Shown: positions 1 to 6,180, counted from the first letter of the stretch. The stretch is DNA of 12,395 nucleotides from Humisphaera sp. (GCA_025351525.1 JANXVV010000065.1:1-12395); one strand, 5' to 3'. Notes: generated from the letters alone by a model not told the origin. Made by a program: numbers and translations.

Positions 1-1644
1 CCAGAGTGCGGAGGAAAACCAGGTGTCGAGGACGTCGGGGTCTTGGTAAATTGATTCAATTCGGCAAAAAAAATAGGACCATTCTTTGTTTAGTGAAGGC
101 TTAAGAATCTCATCCGCGAGAGTATTGAGCACGTTTGCAGCGTTCTCAGTACGCGCACAGATATAGAAATCTTCTGGCGTACCCCCTCGTTCTCCGCAAT
201 CCCAATATTCTTCGTCAAGCACGTCGTGGTGCTCAAGGTATGTACGCATAAAACTAAAGGCCACGCTCCAATTTTCATCACCGGGTTCATGTTTCACACG
301 AAAATGCCACACCGGAATCCGATGCCCCCACCACAACTGCCGTGAAATCGGCCAATCCCGCTTTTCCCCGAGCCATGCCAGATACTGCTGCGCGTGCCGT
401 TCGGGGTAAAACTTGATCGTGCCATTCCGCACCACCTCTAGCGCCGGCTCGGCCAGCGGGGCCATTTTCACGAACCACTGATCACTCAGATACGGCTCCA
501 CCGGCGTCTTGCTTCGGTCGCTATGGCCGACCTGCGCCTCGTGCGGCTCTTCTTTTTCCAGCAGCCCTTGCGCAATCAGATCCTCCACCATTTTCTTGCG
601 GGCGGCTTCGCGCTTCAGGCCTTTGTAAGGGCCGCCGTTCTCGTTGATCGTGCCGTCGGGGTTGAGGATGTTGATGATGTCGATCTGATCCGGCTTGCCC
701 TGGTGACGTTGCCAGACGGCGTAGTCGTTGGGGTCATGCGCGGGGGTCACTTTCACCACACCGGAACCGAAGGCCATGTCGACGAGGATGTCATCGGCGA
801 TGATCGGGATGAGGCGATCGGTGAGCGGCAGGCGGACGAACTTGCCGATGGCCCAGTTCCAGCGCGGGTCCTGCGAATGCACGGCCACAGCCGTGTCGCC
901 AAGCAGCGTTTCGGGTCGCGTGGTGGCGACGGTCATGTGGGTGGCATGGGCGTCCCGCCCATGGCTTTGCATTTCTTTGGATTCAGAAGAAGACATGGGC
1001 GAGACGCCCATGCCACCTGCAATCGGATATTTGATATGCCACAGCGAGGTCTTGACGGTTTCCTTGTAGATCTCATCATCGCTGATCGACGTTTGAAGAT
1101 AGACGTCCCAATTCACCAGCCGTTTACCGCGGTAGATCAAGCCGTCTTTGAACAGTTTGAAGAACGTATGCCGCACGGCTTTGGCGCACATGTCATCGAG
1201 CGTGAAGCGGGTGCGGTCCCAGTCGCAGGAGCAACCGAGGCGGGCGAGCTGCATCAGGATGCGGTCGCCGTACTGCTTCTTCCAGGCCCAGATGCGCTCG
1301 ACCAATCCCTCGCGGCCAACGGCGTAGCGATCCTTGCCTTCCTGCTCTTTCAACTGCTTTTCTACCACGGCCTGTGTGGCAATGCCGGCGTGATCGATGC
1401 CGGGGATCCAGACGGTGTTGTATCCGGCCATCCGGTGCATGCGGATGAGGATGTCCTGCATCGTCGTGTTGATCGCATGGCCCAGGTGCAGCGCGCCGGT
1501 GACGTTGGGCGGGGGGATGACGATGCTGTACGGCTCGCCCGGCGCATCGGGGTCGCCGGCAAAACATTTTTCGTCAAGCCAGGTCTGATAGGCTTTGGCT
1601 TCGACGGCGGCGGGGTCATAGGTCTTGGGCAGTTCAGTGCTCAT
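1..1644 (-). CDS. valS: Valyl-tRNA synthetase, N-terminal part (runs off left edge)
   Basis: Class I aminoacyl-tRNA synthetase that charges tRNA-Val with valine in the cytosol and edits mischarged threonine. The 548 codons present read without a stop. They show the HIGH-type signature PPPNVTGALHLGHA (about residues 44-57), GIDHAGIATQ (82-91), the editing-domain motif TTRPETLLGDTAVAV (241-255), PAHDPNDY (301-308), SRQLWWGHRIP (434-444) and DVLDTWFSSALW (537-548), where the window ends. The KMSKS loop and anticodon-binding domain lie outside. The start is the ATG at 1644, ahead of MSTELPKTYDP, a normal ValS beginning. Two oddities: a palindromic repeat adds residues 210-235 just before the editing motif, and residues about 449-534, between WWGHRIP and DVLDTW, form a long insertion compared with the E. 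coli enzyme, encoded by clearly more A+T-rich DNA. The gene has no close partner; a strong terminator isolates it from sucC upstream. Identification is very secure. Confidence 0.97.
   Translation of the reverse strand, partial: MSTELPKTYDPAAVEAKAYQTWLDEKCFAGDPDAPGEPYSIVIPPPNVTGALHLGHAINTTMQDILIRMHRMAGYNTVWIPGIDHAGIATQAVVEKQLKEQEGKDRYAVGREGLVERIWAWKKQYGDRILMQLARLGCSCDWDRTRFTLDDMCAKAVRHTFFKLFKDGLIYRGKRLVNWDVYLQTSISDDEIYKETVKTSLWHIKYPIAGGMGVSPMSSSESKEMQSHGRDAHATHMTVATTRPETLLGDTAVAVHSQDPRWNWAIGKFVRLPLTDRLIPIIADDILVDMAFGSGVVKVTPAHDPNDYAVWQRHQGKPDQIDIINILNPDGTINENGGPYKGLKREAARKKMVEDLIAQGLLEKEEPHEAQVGHSDRSKTPVEPYLSDQWFVKMAPLAEPALEVVRNGTIKFYPERHAQQYLAWLGEKRDWPISRQLWWGHRIPVWHFRVKHEPGDENWSVAFSFMRTYLEHHDVLDEEYWDCGERGGTPEDFYICARTENAANVLNTLADEILKPSLNKEWSYFFCRIESIYQDPDVLDTWFSSALW
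940..1017. repeat. Palindromic element inserted in frame inside valS
   Basis: A 78-base inverted repeat. The left arm (940-963) and the reverse complement of the right arm (994-1017) match at 23 of 24 bases. Each arm also contains its own hairpin: CATGGGCG and CGCCCATG around 3 bases in both. The length is exactly 26 codons, so the valS frame is kept. On the valS strand it encodes GGMGVSPM, a serine-rich spacer, then HGRDAHAT (residues 210-235). It lies between LWHIKYPI and VATTRPET, where the E. coli protein has a short ordinary loop (recalled alignment). The right arm recurs exactly at 6456-6479. Confidence 0.9.
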
Positions 1645-1664
1645 GCGGATTTCCGGGATCGAAA

Positions 1665-1670
1665 ATTATA
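1665..1670 (-). promoter_or_regulatory. Possible -10 box of the valS promoter
   Basis: The minus strand reads TATAAT exactly, 20 bases before the valS ATG at 1644, which would give a leader of roughly 15 bases. I see no good -35 box at the usual distance and no clear Shine-Dalgarno sequence between the box and the ATG. The call rests only on one hexamer in the right place. Confidence 0.3.
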
Positions 1671-1771
1671 TGTGATCGAAGAACGGGGGAGGGGTTCGGC
1701 GCTTCACATCGTGACGGGGTAAATCGTATCGGTCCGGTTGAATCGGAGCAAGCCGGAGATTTAATCTGGCG

Positions 1772-1790
1772 GTGGCACCTCGGGTGCCAC
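1772..1790. repeat. Short perfect hairpin, GTGGCACC-TCG-GGTGCCAC
   Basis: A perfect 8-bp stem with a 3-base loop, in the valS upstream region. It has the same geometry (8 + 3 + 8) as the sub-hairpins of the element inside valS and shares the GTGGCA start, so it may belong to a related family of small palindromes. It has no T-run on either side, so it is not a standard terminator. Confidence 0.5.
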
Positions 1791-1810
1791 TGCGTATAAA
1801 CCACAAAATA

Positions 1811-1840
1811 AAAAAACTCCCCCGGATGGGCCGGGGGAGT
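1811..1840 (-). terminator. Strong rho-independent terminator, minus strand
   Basis: A perfect 10-bp stem (ACTCCCCCGG at 1816-1825 and CCGGGGGAGT at 1831-1840) with a 5-base loop. On the minus strand it is followed at once by TTTTTTATTTTG. It would end transcripts arriving from sucC about 325 bases after the sucC stop, leaving copy 1 of the structured repeat within the sucC mRNA tail. Confidence 0.85.
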
Positions 1841-1934
1841 GGGGAACGGGAGGAAGGACGTTTGAGGAGGCTTTCGTCGATGAAGGAGATATGCAATTGA
1901 AAGCGCGGGAAAGCAAACAGGAGAAGAAGATTTA

Positions 1935-1976
1935 CACGCCGGGATCGGAGCCAAAGGCGACGACCCGGATTCCGCG
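1935..1976. repeat. Structured intergenic repeat, copy 1
   Basis: 42 bases that recur at 9856-9897 with 39 identities, in the same plus-strand orientation. On the plus strand the fold is CCGGG (1939-1943) with CCCGG (1964-1968), one bulged A, TCG with CGA, a GA/GA internal loop, then the hairpin GCC-AAA-GGC (1950-1958). The GA/GA loop can form tandem G-A pairs when read as plus-strand RNA. It lies about 190 bases downstream of the minus-strand gene sucC, as copy 2 lies downstream of another minus-strand gene. Confidence 0.7.
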
Positions 1977-2163
1977 TCGGTGTCGTCCAAGTCGAGGGAG
2001 AATGAATACCGAGTAAATCATCGTGAATCGCGATGATTGAAGGTGCCAAATACTCAGTCTTCTCGATTGCGAATGTCAGAAGAAACGCGGCCCTCCGGGC
2101 CATCGCTAAACGGAAGAGGGCTGCGCTTTGAAACGTGGATGTTTGATATTTTGACGCGGGGTT

Positions 2164-3333
2164 TTACGCCACCGCCGCCACCATCTTTTTTGCAGCATCC
2201 GTCAAATCCGTCGCGGCGATCAGCGTCGGTAATTCGGCCTTGGCATTCGCGAGAATCTCCCGGGCCCGCTCGACATTGGTGCCTTCCAAACGCACGACGA
2301 CCGGCACCTTAAAGCCGATTTCCTTGCCGGCGGTCACCAGTGCCTCGGCGATCAGGTCGCACTTGGCGATGCCACCGAAAATATTGACGAGGATGCCTTT
2401 GACTTTCGGGTCGGACAGGATGATTTTGAACGCCTCGACCGCGCCTTCGCTGGTGACCGAACCGCCGACGTCCAAGAAGTTGGCGGGCTCGGCACCGTGG
2501 AGTTTGATGATGTCCATCGTCGCCATCGCGAGTCCGGCGCCGTTCACCAGGCAACCGATCGTGCCGTCGAGGGCGATGTAGTTTAGGTCGGCTTTGCGGG
2601 CGCGCACATCGAGCGGTTTTTCCTGCGTCTCATCGGCCAGCACTTCCAATTCCTTATGGCGGAACATGGCGCTGTCGTCGAAGCTGATCTTCGCGTCAAT
2701 CGCCAGCAGTTGGCCATCCCTGGTGACGACCAGCGGATTGATCTCCGCCAGCGAGGCATCGGTTTTGTAAAACACTTTGCTCAAGTTCATCATCAGTTTG
2801 GCGGCTTCACCGGCCAGCTTGCCTTCGAACCCCAGCCGATACGCCAACTCGCGGGCTTGGTAGCCCTGCAAACCCAGCAGCGGATGCAACGGCACCTTCA
2901 GCACCTTCTCCGGGGATCTGGCGGCGACTTCCTCAATTTCCACGCCTCCCTCGGCGGAGGCGATCATCGTGACCGTGTTGTGACTTCGGTCAATCGTGAT
3001 GCCGATGTAATATTCCCTGGCAATGTCCACGCCCGGCGCCACGAGCAGCACGTTCACCGGCACGCCTTCAGGCCCGGTCTGCGGGCTGACCATGCGATGG
3101 GTGAGCATGAATTTCGCGGCGTCGCGAGCCTCTTCGGCAGTCTTCACGAGTTTGACGAATCCCGCCTTGCCGCGCCCCCCGGCATAGACCTGAGCCTTGA
3201 CGACGCACATCTGCCCACCGAATTTTTTGAAGATGATCGAAGCCTCTTCAGGTTGCAGCACCGTCTCCCCGGCGGGGACCGGGATGCCGTTTTCACTGAG
3301 AATGCGGCGGGCCTGATATTCGTGGATTTTCAT
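2164..3333 (-). CDS. sucC: Succinyl-CoA ligase (ADP-forming) subunit beta
   Basis: Beta subunit of succinyl-CoA synthetase, which interconverts succinyl-CoA and succinate with formation of a nucleoside triphosphate in the TCA cycle; cytosolic, working with the alpha subunit SucD. The 389-residue product matches the usual length (E. coli 388). It starts MKIHEYQARRIL and shows the ATP-grasp glycine loop AGGRGKAGF (51-59), AEGGVEIEEVA, AEINPLVV, then the C-terminal ligase domain with NGAGLAMATMDIIKLHG, EPANFLDVGG, VNIFGGI and VVRLEGTN, and ends LTDAAKKMVAAVA. I chose the ATG at 3333 because MKIHEYQ is the family start; the in-frame ATG 12 codons upstream adds residues with no family match. No good Shine-Dalgarno sequence is visible. 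Unusually, no sucD follows: the next gene downstream is valS, beyond a terminator. A long inverted repeat lies 77 bases upstream. Confidence 0.97.
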   Translation of the reverse strand: MKIHEYQARRILSENGIPVPAGETVLQPEEASIIFKKFGGQMCVVKAQVYAGGRGKAGFVKLVKTAEEARDAAKFMLTHRMVSPQTGPEGVPVNVLLVAPGVDIAREYYIGITIDRSHNTVTMIASAEGGVEIEEVAARSPEKVLKVPLHPLLGLQGYQARELAYRLGFEGKLAGEAAKLMMNLSKVFYKTDASLAEINPLVVTRDGQLLAIDAKISFDDSAMFRHKELEVLADETQEKPLDVRARKADLNYIALDGTIGCLVNGAGLAMATMDIIKLHGAEPANFLDVGGSVTSEGAVEAFKIILSDPKVKGILVNIFGGIAKCDLIAEALVTAGKEIGFKVPVVVRLEGTNVERAREILANAKAELPTLIAATDLTDAAKKMVAAVA

Positions 3334-3409
3334 GGGGCGAACGATACAATCGCCGTGCGCATCGTGCAACCGGGCGAGACGAGAACGCCGATGGATGATG
3401 TAAGTCTTT

Positions 3410-3494
3410 GAATTTGTTTAGCGGCTGTGCCGGAGGCACGCGTTCTTTAATTCGGAAGAAACGCGTGCCTCCGACACAACCGCTAAACAAATTC
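3410..3494. repeat. Long inverted repeat (35-bp arms) upstream of sucC
   Basis: Arms 3410-3444 and 3460-3494 match at 33 of 35 bases around a 15-base loop. Both differences become G-U pairs in minus-strand RNA, so a sucC-direction transcript would fold into an unbroken 35-bp stem. The outer end reads GAATTTGTTTAGCGG and the inner end GGAGGCACGCGTT. There is no T-run, so it does not look like a terminator. It resembles the inverted repeat at 9205-9272 (TTTAGC near the outside, GGAG near the inside). Probably a dispersed palindromic repeat of this genome. Confidence 0.8.
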
Positions 3495-3550
3495 GAATAT
3501 AATCGCGATGAAAATCTACTGGTCAACAAAATCGGGAGTCGTCAAGCAAG

Positions 3551-3602
3551 ACGTCCCACATAACGTCTAACGTCCGACGCGACGTCCTATAACATTGACG
3601 TT
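3551..3602. promoter_or_regulatory. Cluster of ACGTC words upstream of the sigma factor gene
   Basis: ACGTC occurs at 3551, 3563, 3570 and 3582, with a variant ACGTT at 3598. Start-to-start spacings are 12, 7, 12 and 16 bases. Four exact copies of a 5-mer in 36 bases suggest binding sites for a regulator, or a decayed tandem repeat. No family of regulator can be named from this. Confidence 0.35.
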
Positions 3603-3635
3603 TATGCCTGAGGGTGGCACTATTACAGTTTGCGC

Positions 3636-3650
3636 TTTCGAGTCTCGAAA
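3636..3650. promoter_or_regulatory. Perfect 15-bp palindrome TTTCGAG-T-CTCGAAA
   Basis: Two perfect 7-base arms around one central base, 50 bases upstream of the chosen sigma factor ATG. The size and symmetry fit an operator for a dimeric regulator, or a small hairpin in the leader. Its function is unknown. Confidence 0.35.
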
Positions 3651-3699
3651 CCCTCGTAAGATTTTCAGGAACTTCATCACCCCTTTTGCGTCCAACCCC

Positions 3700-4362
3700 A
3701 TGTCGAGTTTAAGTGAAGCACAATTCGACGCGGGTTTGAAAGCCCGGAACGTGGCTGCCTGCGGCCAGGAGGCGATTCTGCTTCGTCAGGCGCAGGGCGG
3801 AGACCGCACCGCGTATGGGCAGATCGTACTGGCGTATCAGGATCGTCTGTACAACGCCGTATTGCGGCTGGTGGGTGACCCGGACGAAGCCGGGGAGATC
3901 ACTCAGGAAGCATTCACGCGCGGGCTGATGAAGATCGACAGCTTTCGCGGGGATGCGTCGGCGTATACCTGGCTGTTCCGCATCGCCATGAATCTGGCGA
4001 TCACGGAACTGCGTAAGAACCAGCGACGGCGGGTGTTTTCGCTGGATCGACCCGCCGCCGGCAGTTCGGGTCGATACGATGGAGAAGATCAGGCGGCGAG
4101 TCTGGTCGATCGCGTGGCGCAGAATCGGTCGGCGGGTCCATCGGATGTGATCGAACGCCGCGAACGCGATCAGCAGGTGTTGGCAGCACTAGGCCGACTC
4201 GATCCGGACTACCGCGCCGCGATTGTGATGCGCGACATTGAAGGTTTCGACTATCAGCAGATGGCCGAGGTGCTGGACCTGCCTTTGGGCACCTTGAAAA
4301 GCCGTCTGTTCCGCGCCCGATTGGCGCTGCGGGATGAATTGAAAGAATACATGCAGGAGTGA
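3700..4362 (+). CDS. ECF (extracytoplasmic function) RNA polymerase sigma factor
   Basis: A sigma-70 family group IV factor that would direct RNA polymerase to a stress or envelope regulon. The 220-residue product has region 2 at about 35-105 (IVLAYQDRLYNAVLRLVGD, DEAGEITQEAFTRGL, AYTWLFRIAMNLAITELRK), a linker rich in charged residues, and region 4 at about 155-210 (LAALGRLDPDYRAAIVMRDI, then the helix-turn-helix MAEVLDLPLGTLKSRLFRAR). Region 3 is absent, as is normal for this class. The open frame extends up to 3595, but I take the ATG at 3700 because the upstream 35 codons overlap the palindrome and have no family resemblance. The gene lies 113 bases before a membrane protein with an anti-sigma-like N terminus, the usual partner arrangement. 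The overall pattern is RpoE-like; the exact ECF group cannot be set by eye. Confidence 0.93.
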   Translation: MSSLSEAQFDAGLKARNVAACGQEAILLRQAQGGDRTAYGQIVLAYQDRLYNAVLRLVGDPDEAGEITQEAFTRGLMKIDSFRGDASAYTWLFRIAMNLAITELRKNQRRRVFSLDRPAAGSSGRYDGEDQAASLVDRVAQNRSAGPSDVIERRERDQQVLAALGRLDPDYRAAIVMRDIEGFDYQQMAEVLDLPLGTLKSRLFRARLALRDELKEYMQE

Positions 4363-4371
4363 AAAATAGCG

Positions 4372-4449
4372 GTCAGTGGAGAGTGGTTAGTGGATAGTAA
4401 ATGCATCCGAGTTTTGTATTTCACTTTCCACTCACCACTTTCCACTAAC
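4372..4449. repeat. Inverted repeat of AGTGG/CCACT units between sigma and anti-sigma genes
   Basis: The left arm (4372-4402) is built from AGTGG words, and the right arm (4418-4449) is its approximate reverse complement built from CCACT words. The match is imperfect but long, over about 30 bases. It fills most of the 113-base gap between two genes that should be co-transcribed and ends 26 bases before the second ATG. There is no T-run after it. It may be a dispersed repeat; in an mRNA it would form a hairpin that could separate expression of the two genes. Confidence 0.7.
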
Positions 4450-4475
4450 GACTTCTTCAAACAACTTCCCCAACA

Positions 4476-6134
4476 ATGTCCCTAGATCAAAATCATTTCG
4501 AGCGGTTGGAATCGTACCTGGATGGGACGTTGGAGGCGGGACTTCGCGCGGAGGTGGATCGGGAGTTGGCGATCAATCTGCCGTTGCGAAAGTTGATGGG
4601 GGAATTGGCGAGTGTGCGCGATTGGGTAAGTGGTTTGCCGCGTGCTGCGGCACCGGGTGATTTGGTGGAGACGTTTCAGGGACATTTGGAGCGGTCGGCG
4701 CTGCTGGGAGAAGCGGGGATGCCGGAAGGCGAGTTGGTGCCCCGGATGGATCGATGGTCGCATTTCATGTCCGTCGCGGCGATCCTGCTCCTGGCGACGG
4801 GATTGGGTTTGGTGCTGTACAAAGTGCTGCCGGACAGGCGGCCAGATGTCGTGGCGATGAATGGGCGATTGCCGGTGGAATCGGGCGATGGCTTCATGAA
4901 GACGCATGGTTCAAGCGGTGGAAAATTGCCGTTGCCTGAGTCGGTCGGTGTGAATTCAGAGAGTCGCCCGGATAAATTGCTGAAGGAAAAATCGGCGGAG
5001 AACGGCGGTGGCGGTGGATCGGGGGGCGGACAGCCCGGCGCATTGGGAATGGCTGCGAAACCATTTGCTCGCGAAGTGTCGCCTGACGTGGGCGCGATGA
5101 AGCCGGCTCCTGAATTACCGCTGGGCGTTGCGATACCCAGTCAACCCGCCGCCGCCGCGGATGCAATGGCGAAGATCGCTTCCGCCGATCGAGATCAGGT
5201 GAGCGCGGAAGATGTGCGAAAGTTGCAGCAGAGCATCGCCGGAACGACGACGATGGCATCCACGTCAACGCCCATGGCGGCGATAAGGTCATCGGGATCC
5301 GAAGGCGTTATCAACGACGCAAATATCGGCGTGGTCAACGCATTTGCGGATGGCCCCATCGTACTGCTGGTAAACGCCCAGGATCCCCGGCTGGCGAATC
5401 AGGATGTGACGGATTTTCTGGCGAGCAATAACATTGTCAACCTACCCGCGATCGGTGTCGTCACCGACGCCGCCCAGGCGCAACCGCCGTTGCAGCCGTT
5501 TGACAATGGCAACCGCTATTTCCAACTTCCGGCGACGACGTCGACCAAAGCGGAAGCGAATCAGTTGTGGGCGAACGGCGTTCAGAATTACAGTAATTCG
5601 GGGGCTGCAAAAGCGAATGGTGGGAACGCCGACAACAACTACGCGGCAAATACAAATCGAGGAAATGCGCAGGGCGGGAACGCTTACGGTAATAACGAGT
5701 CCGATCGTAGCAAATCCAATCAATTGGCCGCATCCAATGCCGCGCCGCTTTCCACACAGGCGGGAGGAACGGTGGTCTTGCAGACTGGGCGTTATCGGGT
5801 GCTGCTTACGAATCGTCAGCAATCGGAGTTGAACGACTTCATCGCTCGGCGAGGGAATCAATGGGCCGAGCGGAGCGGGGAGAGCCGGAATTCCCTGGTG
5901 GCGAGCGGGCCGACGACGCGAGGCATCTTGCCGGAGGGCCTGCATGGGCAATCGCAGGAGTTGAAGAAGCAGGATGCTCCGCACGGTCCGGGGAATCTTA
6001 CGGATGAAGCGCATGAGGTGATGATTGTCGTGAATGATCAACCGGTGATTTTGCCGACGTCGTTGCCTTCTGCTTCGCCTGCTACGAGGCCATCGCAGGG
6101 TGACGGCGCTAAGCCGCAAGCGGGGGATAAGTAG
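4476..6134 (+). CDS. Probable membrane anti-sigma factor, zinc-less type, with large exported region
   Basis: 552 residues. The N-terminal 1-93 would lie in the cytosol: LESYLDGTLEAGLRAEVDRE and the helix after it follow the pattern of zinc-associated anti-sigma domains, but the residues where His and CxxC ligands normally sit are Glu, Asn and Leu, and the whole protein has no cysteine. One membrane segment follows at about 97-116 (MSVAAILLLATGLGLVLYKV). The rest should face outward: a glycine run near 176-185, an alanine/proline-rich stretch, a compact segment near 285-330 (GPIVLLVNAQDPRLANQDV), an Asn/Gly/Ala-rich region at about 370-425, and a second compact segment near 433-460 (VVLQTGRYRVLLTNRQQ). 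It lies directly after the ECF sigma gene, which supports the partner role. No Shine-Dalgarno sequence is visible. The function of the outer part is unknown. The anti-sigma role is inferred from position, topology and the N-terminal pattern. Confidence 0.75.
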   Translation: MSLDQNHFERLESYLDGTLEAGLRAEVDRELAINLPLRKLMGELASVRDWVSGLPRAAAPGDLVETFQGHLERSALLGEAGMPEGELVPRMDRWSHFMSVAAILLLATGLGLVLYKVLPDRRPDVVAMNGRLPVESGDGFMKTHGSSGGKLPLPESVGVNSESRPDKLLKEKSAENGGGGGSGGGQPGALGMAAKPFAREVSPDVGAMKPAPELPLGVAIPSQPAAAADAMAKIASADRDQVSAEDVRKLQQSIAGTTTMASTSTPMAAIRSSGSEGVINDANIGVVNAFADGPIVLLVNAQDPRLANQDVTDFLASNNIVNLPAIGVVTDAAQAQPPLQPFDNGNRYFQLPATTSTKAEANQLWANGVQNYSNSGAAKANGGNADNNYAANTNRGNAQGGNAYGNNESDRSKSNQLAASNAAPLSTQAGGTVVLQTGRYRVLLTNRQQSELNDFIARRGNQWAERSGESRNSLVASGPTTRGILPEGLHGQSQELKKQDAPHGPGNLTDEAHEVMIVVNDQPVILPTSLPSASPATRPSQGDGAKPQAGDK

Positions 6135-6180
6135 TTTGCGATCACTTGCGGAAAGTCGGTTGTCGATCAAAATCTAATTC

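Larger units (their letters stand above)
1645..2163. other. Gap between valS and sucC
   Basis: 519 bases with no convincing gene. From left to right it holds the probable valS promoter, a short GTGGCACC hairpin, a strong minus-strand terminator, copy 1 of the structured repeat, a hairpin at 2016-2038 (8-bp stem AATCATCG/CGATGATT, 7-base loop) and a small hairpin at 2089-2101 (GGCCC, TCC, GGGCC). The last lies about 60 bases after the sucC stop; on the minus strand it is followed by a weak T-rich stretch, so it could be a first, poorer terminator of sucC. Minus-strand open frames here run through the terminator and repeats and look spurious. Confidence 0.7.
3334..3699. promoter_or_regulatory. 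Divergent control region between sucC and the sigma factor gene
   Basis: 366 bases separating two divergently read genes. It contains a 35-bp inverted repeat, a group of ACGTC words and a perfect 15-bp palindrome, each listed separately. A perfect TATAAT lies on the plus strand at 3498-3503 just right of the inverted repeat, without a convincing -35 box; if used, it would give the sigma gene a leader of about 190 bases. GGAACTT at 3668-3674 resembles the -35 element of ECF sigma promoters and could mean autoregulation, but it would put the transcript start almost at the ATG. No gene is supported here. Confidence 0.45.

Noticed and set aside
940..1017. Insertion sequence or CRISPR repeat as an explanation for the valS palindrome
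   Set aside because: There is no transposase gene, no clear target duplication and no regular repeat-spacer array in the window; the in-frame length fits a small palindromic element better.
523..1722. 399-codon plus-strand open frame
   Set aside because: It is antisense to valS, whose motifs are unmistakable on the other strand; the translation shows no family pattern and is a by-product of high-G+C codon usage.
1666..2103. 145-codon minus-strand open frame between sucC and valS
   Set aside because: It runs through the strong terminator, the structured repeat and other hairpins; its composition looks like translated repeats rather than a protein.
3334..3369. Longer sucC reading starting 12 codons upstream
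   Set aside because: The extra residues do not belong to the family, while MKIHEYQ is the standard N terminus.
2656..3411. 251-codon plus-strand open frame
   Set aside because: Antisense to sucC throughout nearly its whole length, with no recognisable domain.
3595..3699. Longer sigma factor reading starting at 3595
   Set aside because: The extra 35 codons cross a perfect palindrome and lack sigma factor similarity; the ATG at 3700 gives a normal ECF length. It is not fully excluded, because neither start has a clear ribosome binding site.
5442..6170. 242-codon minus-strand open frame
   Set aside because: Antisense to the anti-sigma gene; arginine-rich translation typical of a shadow frame.
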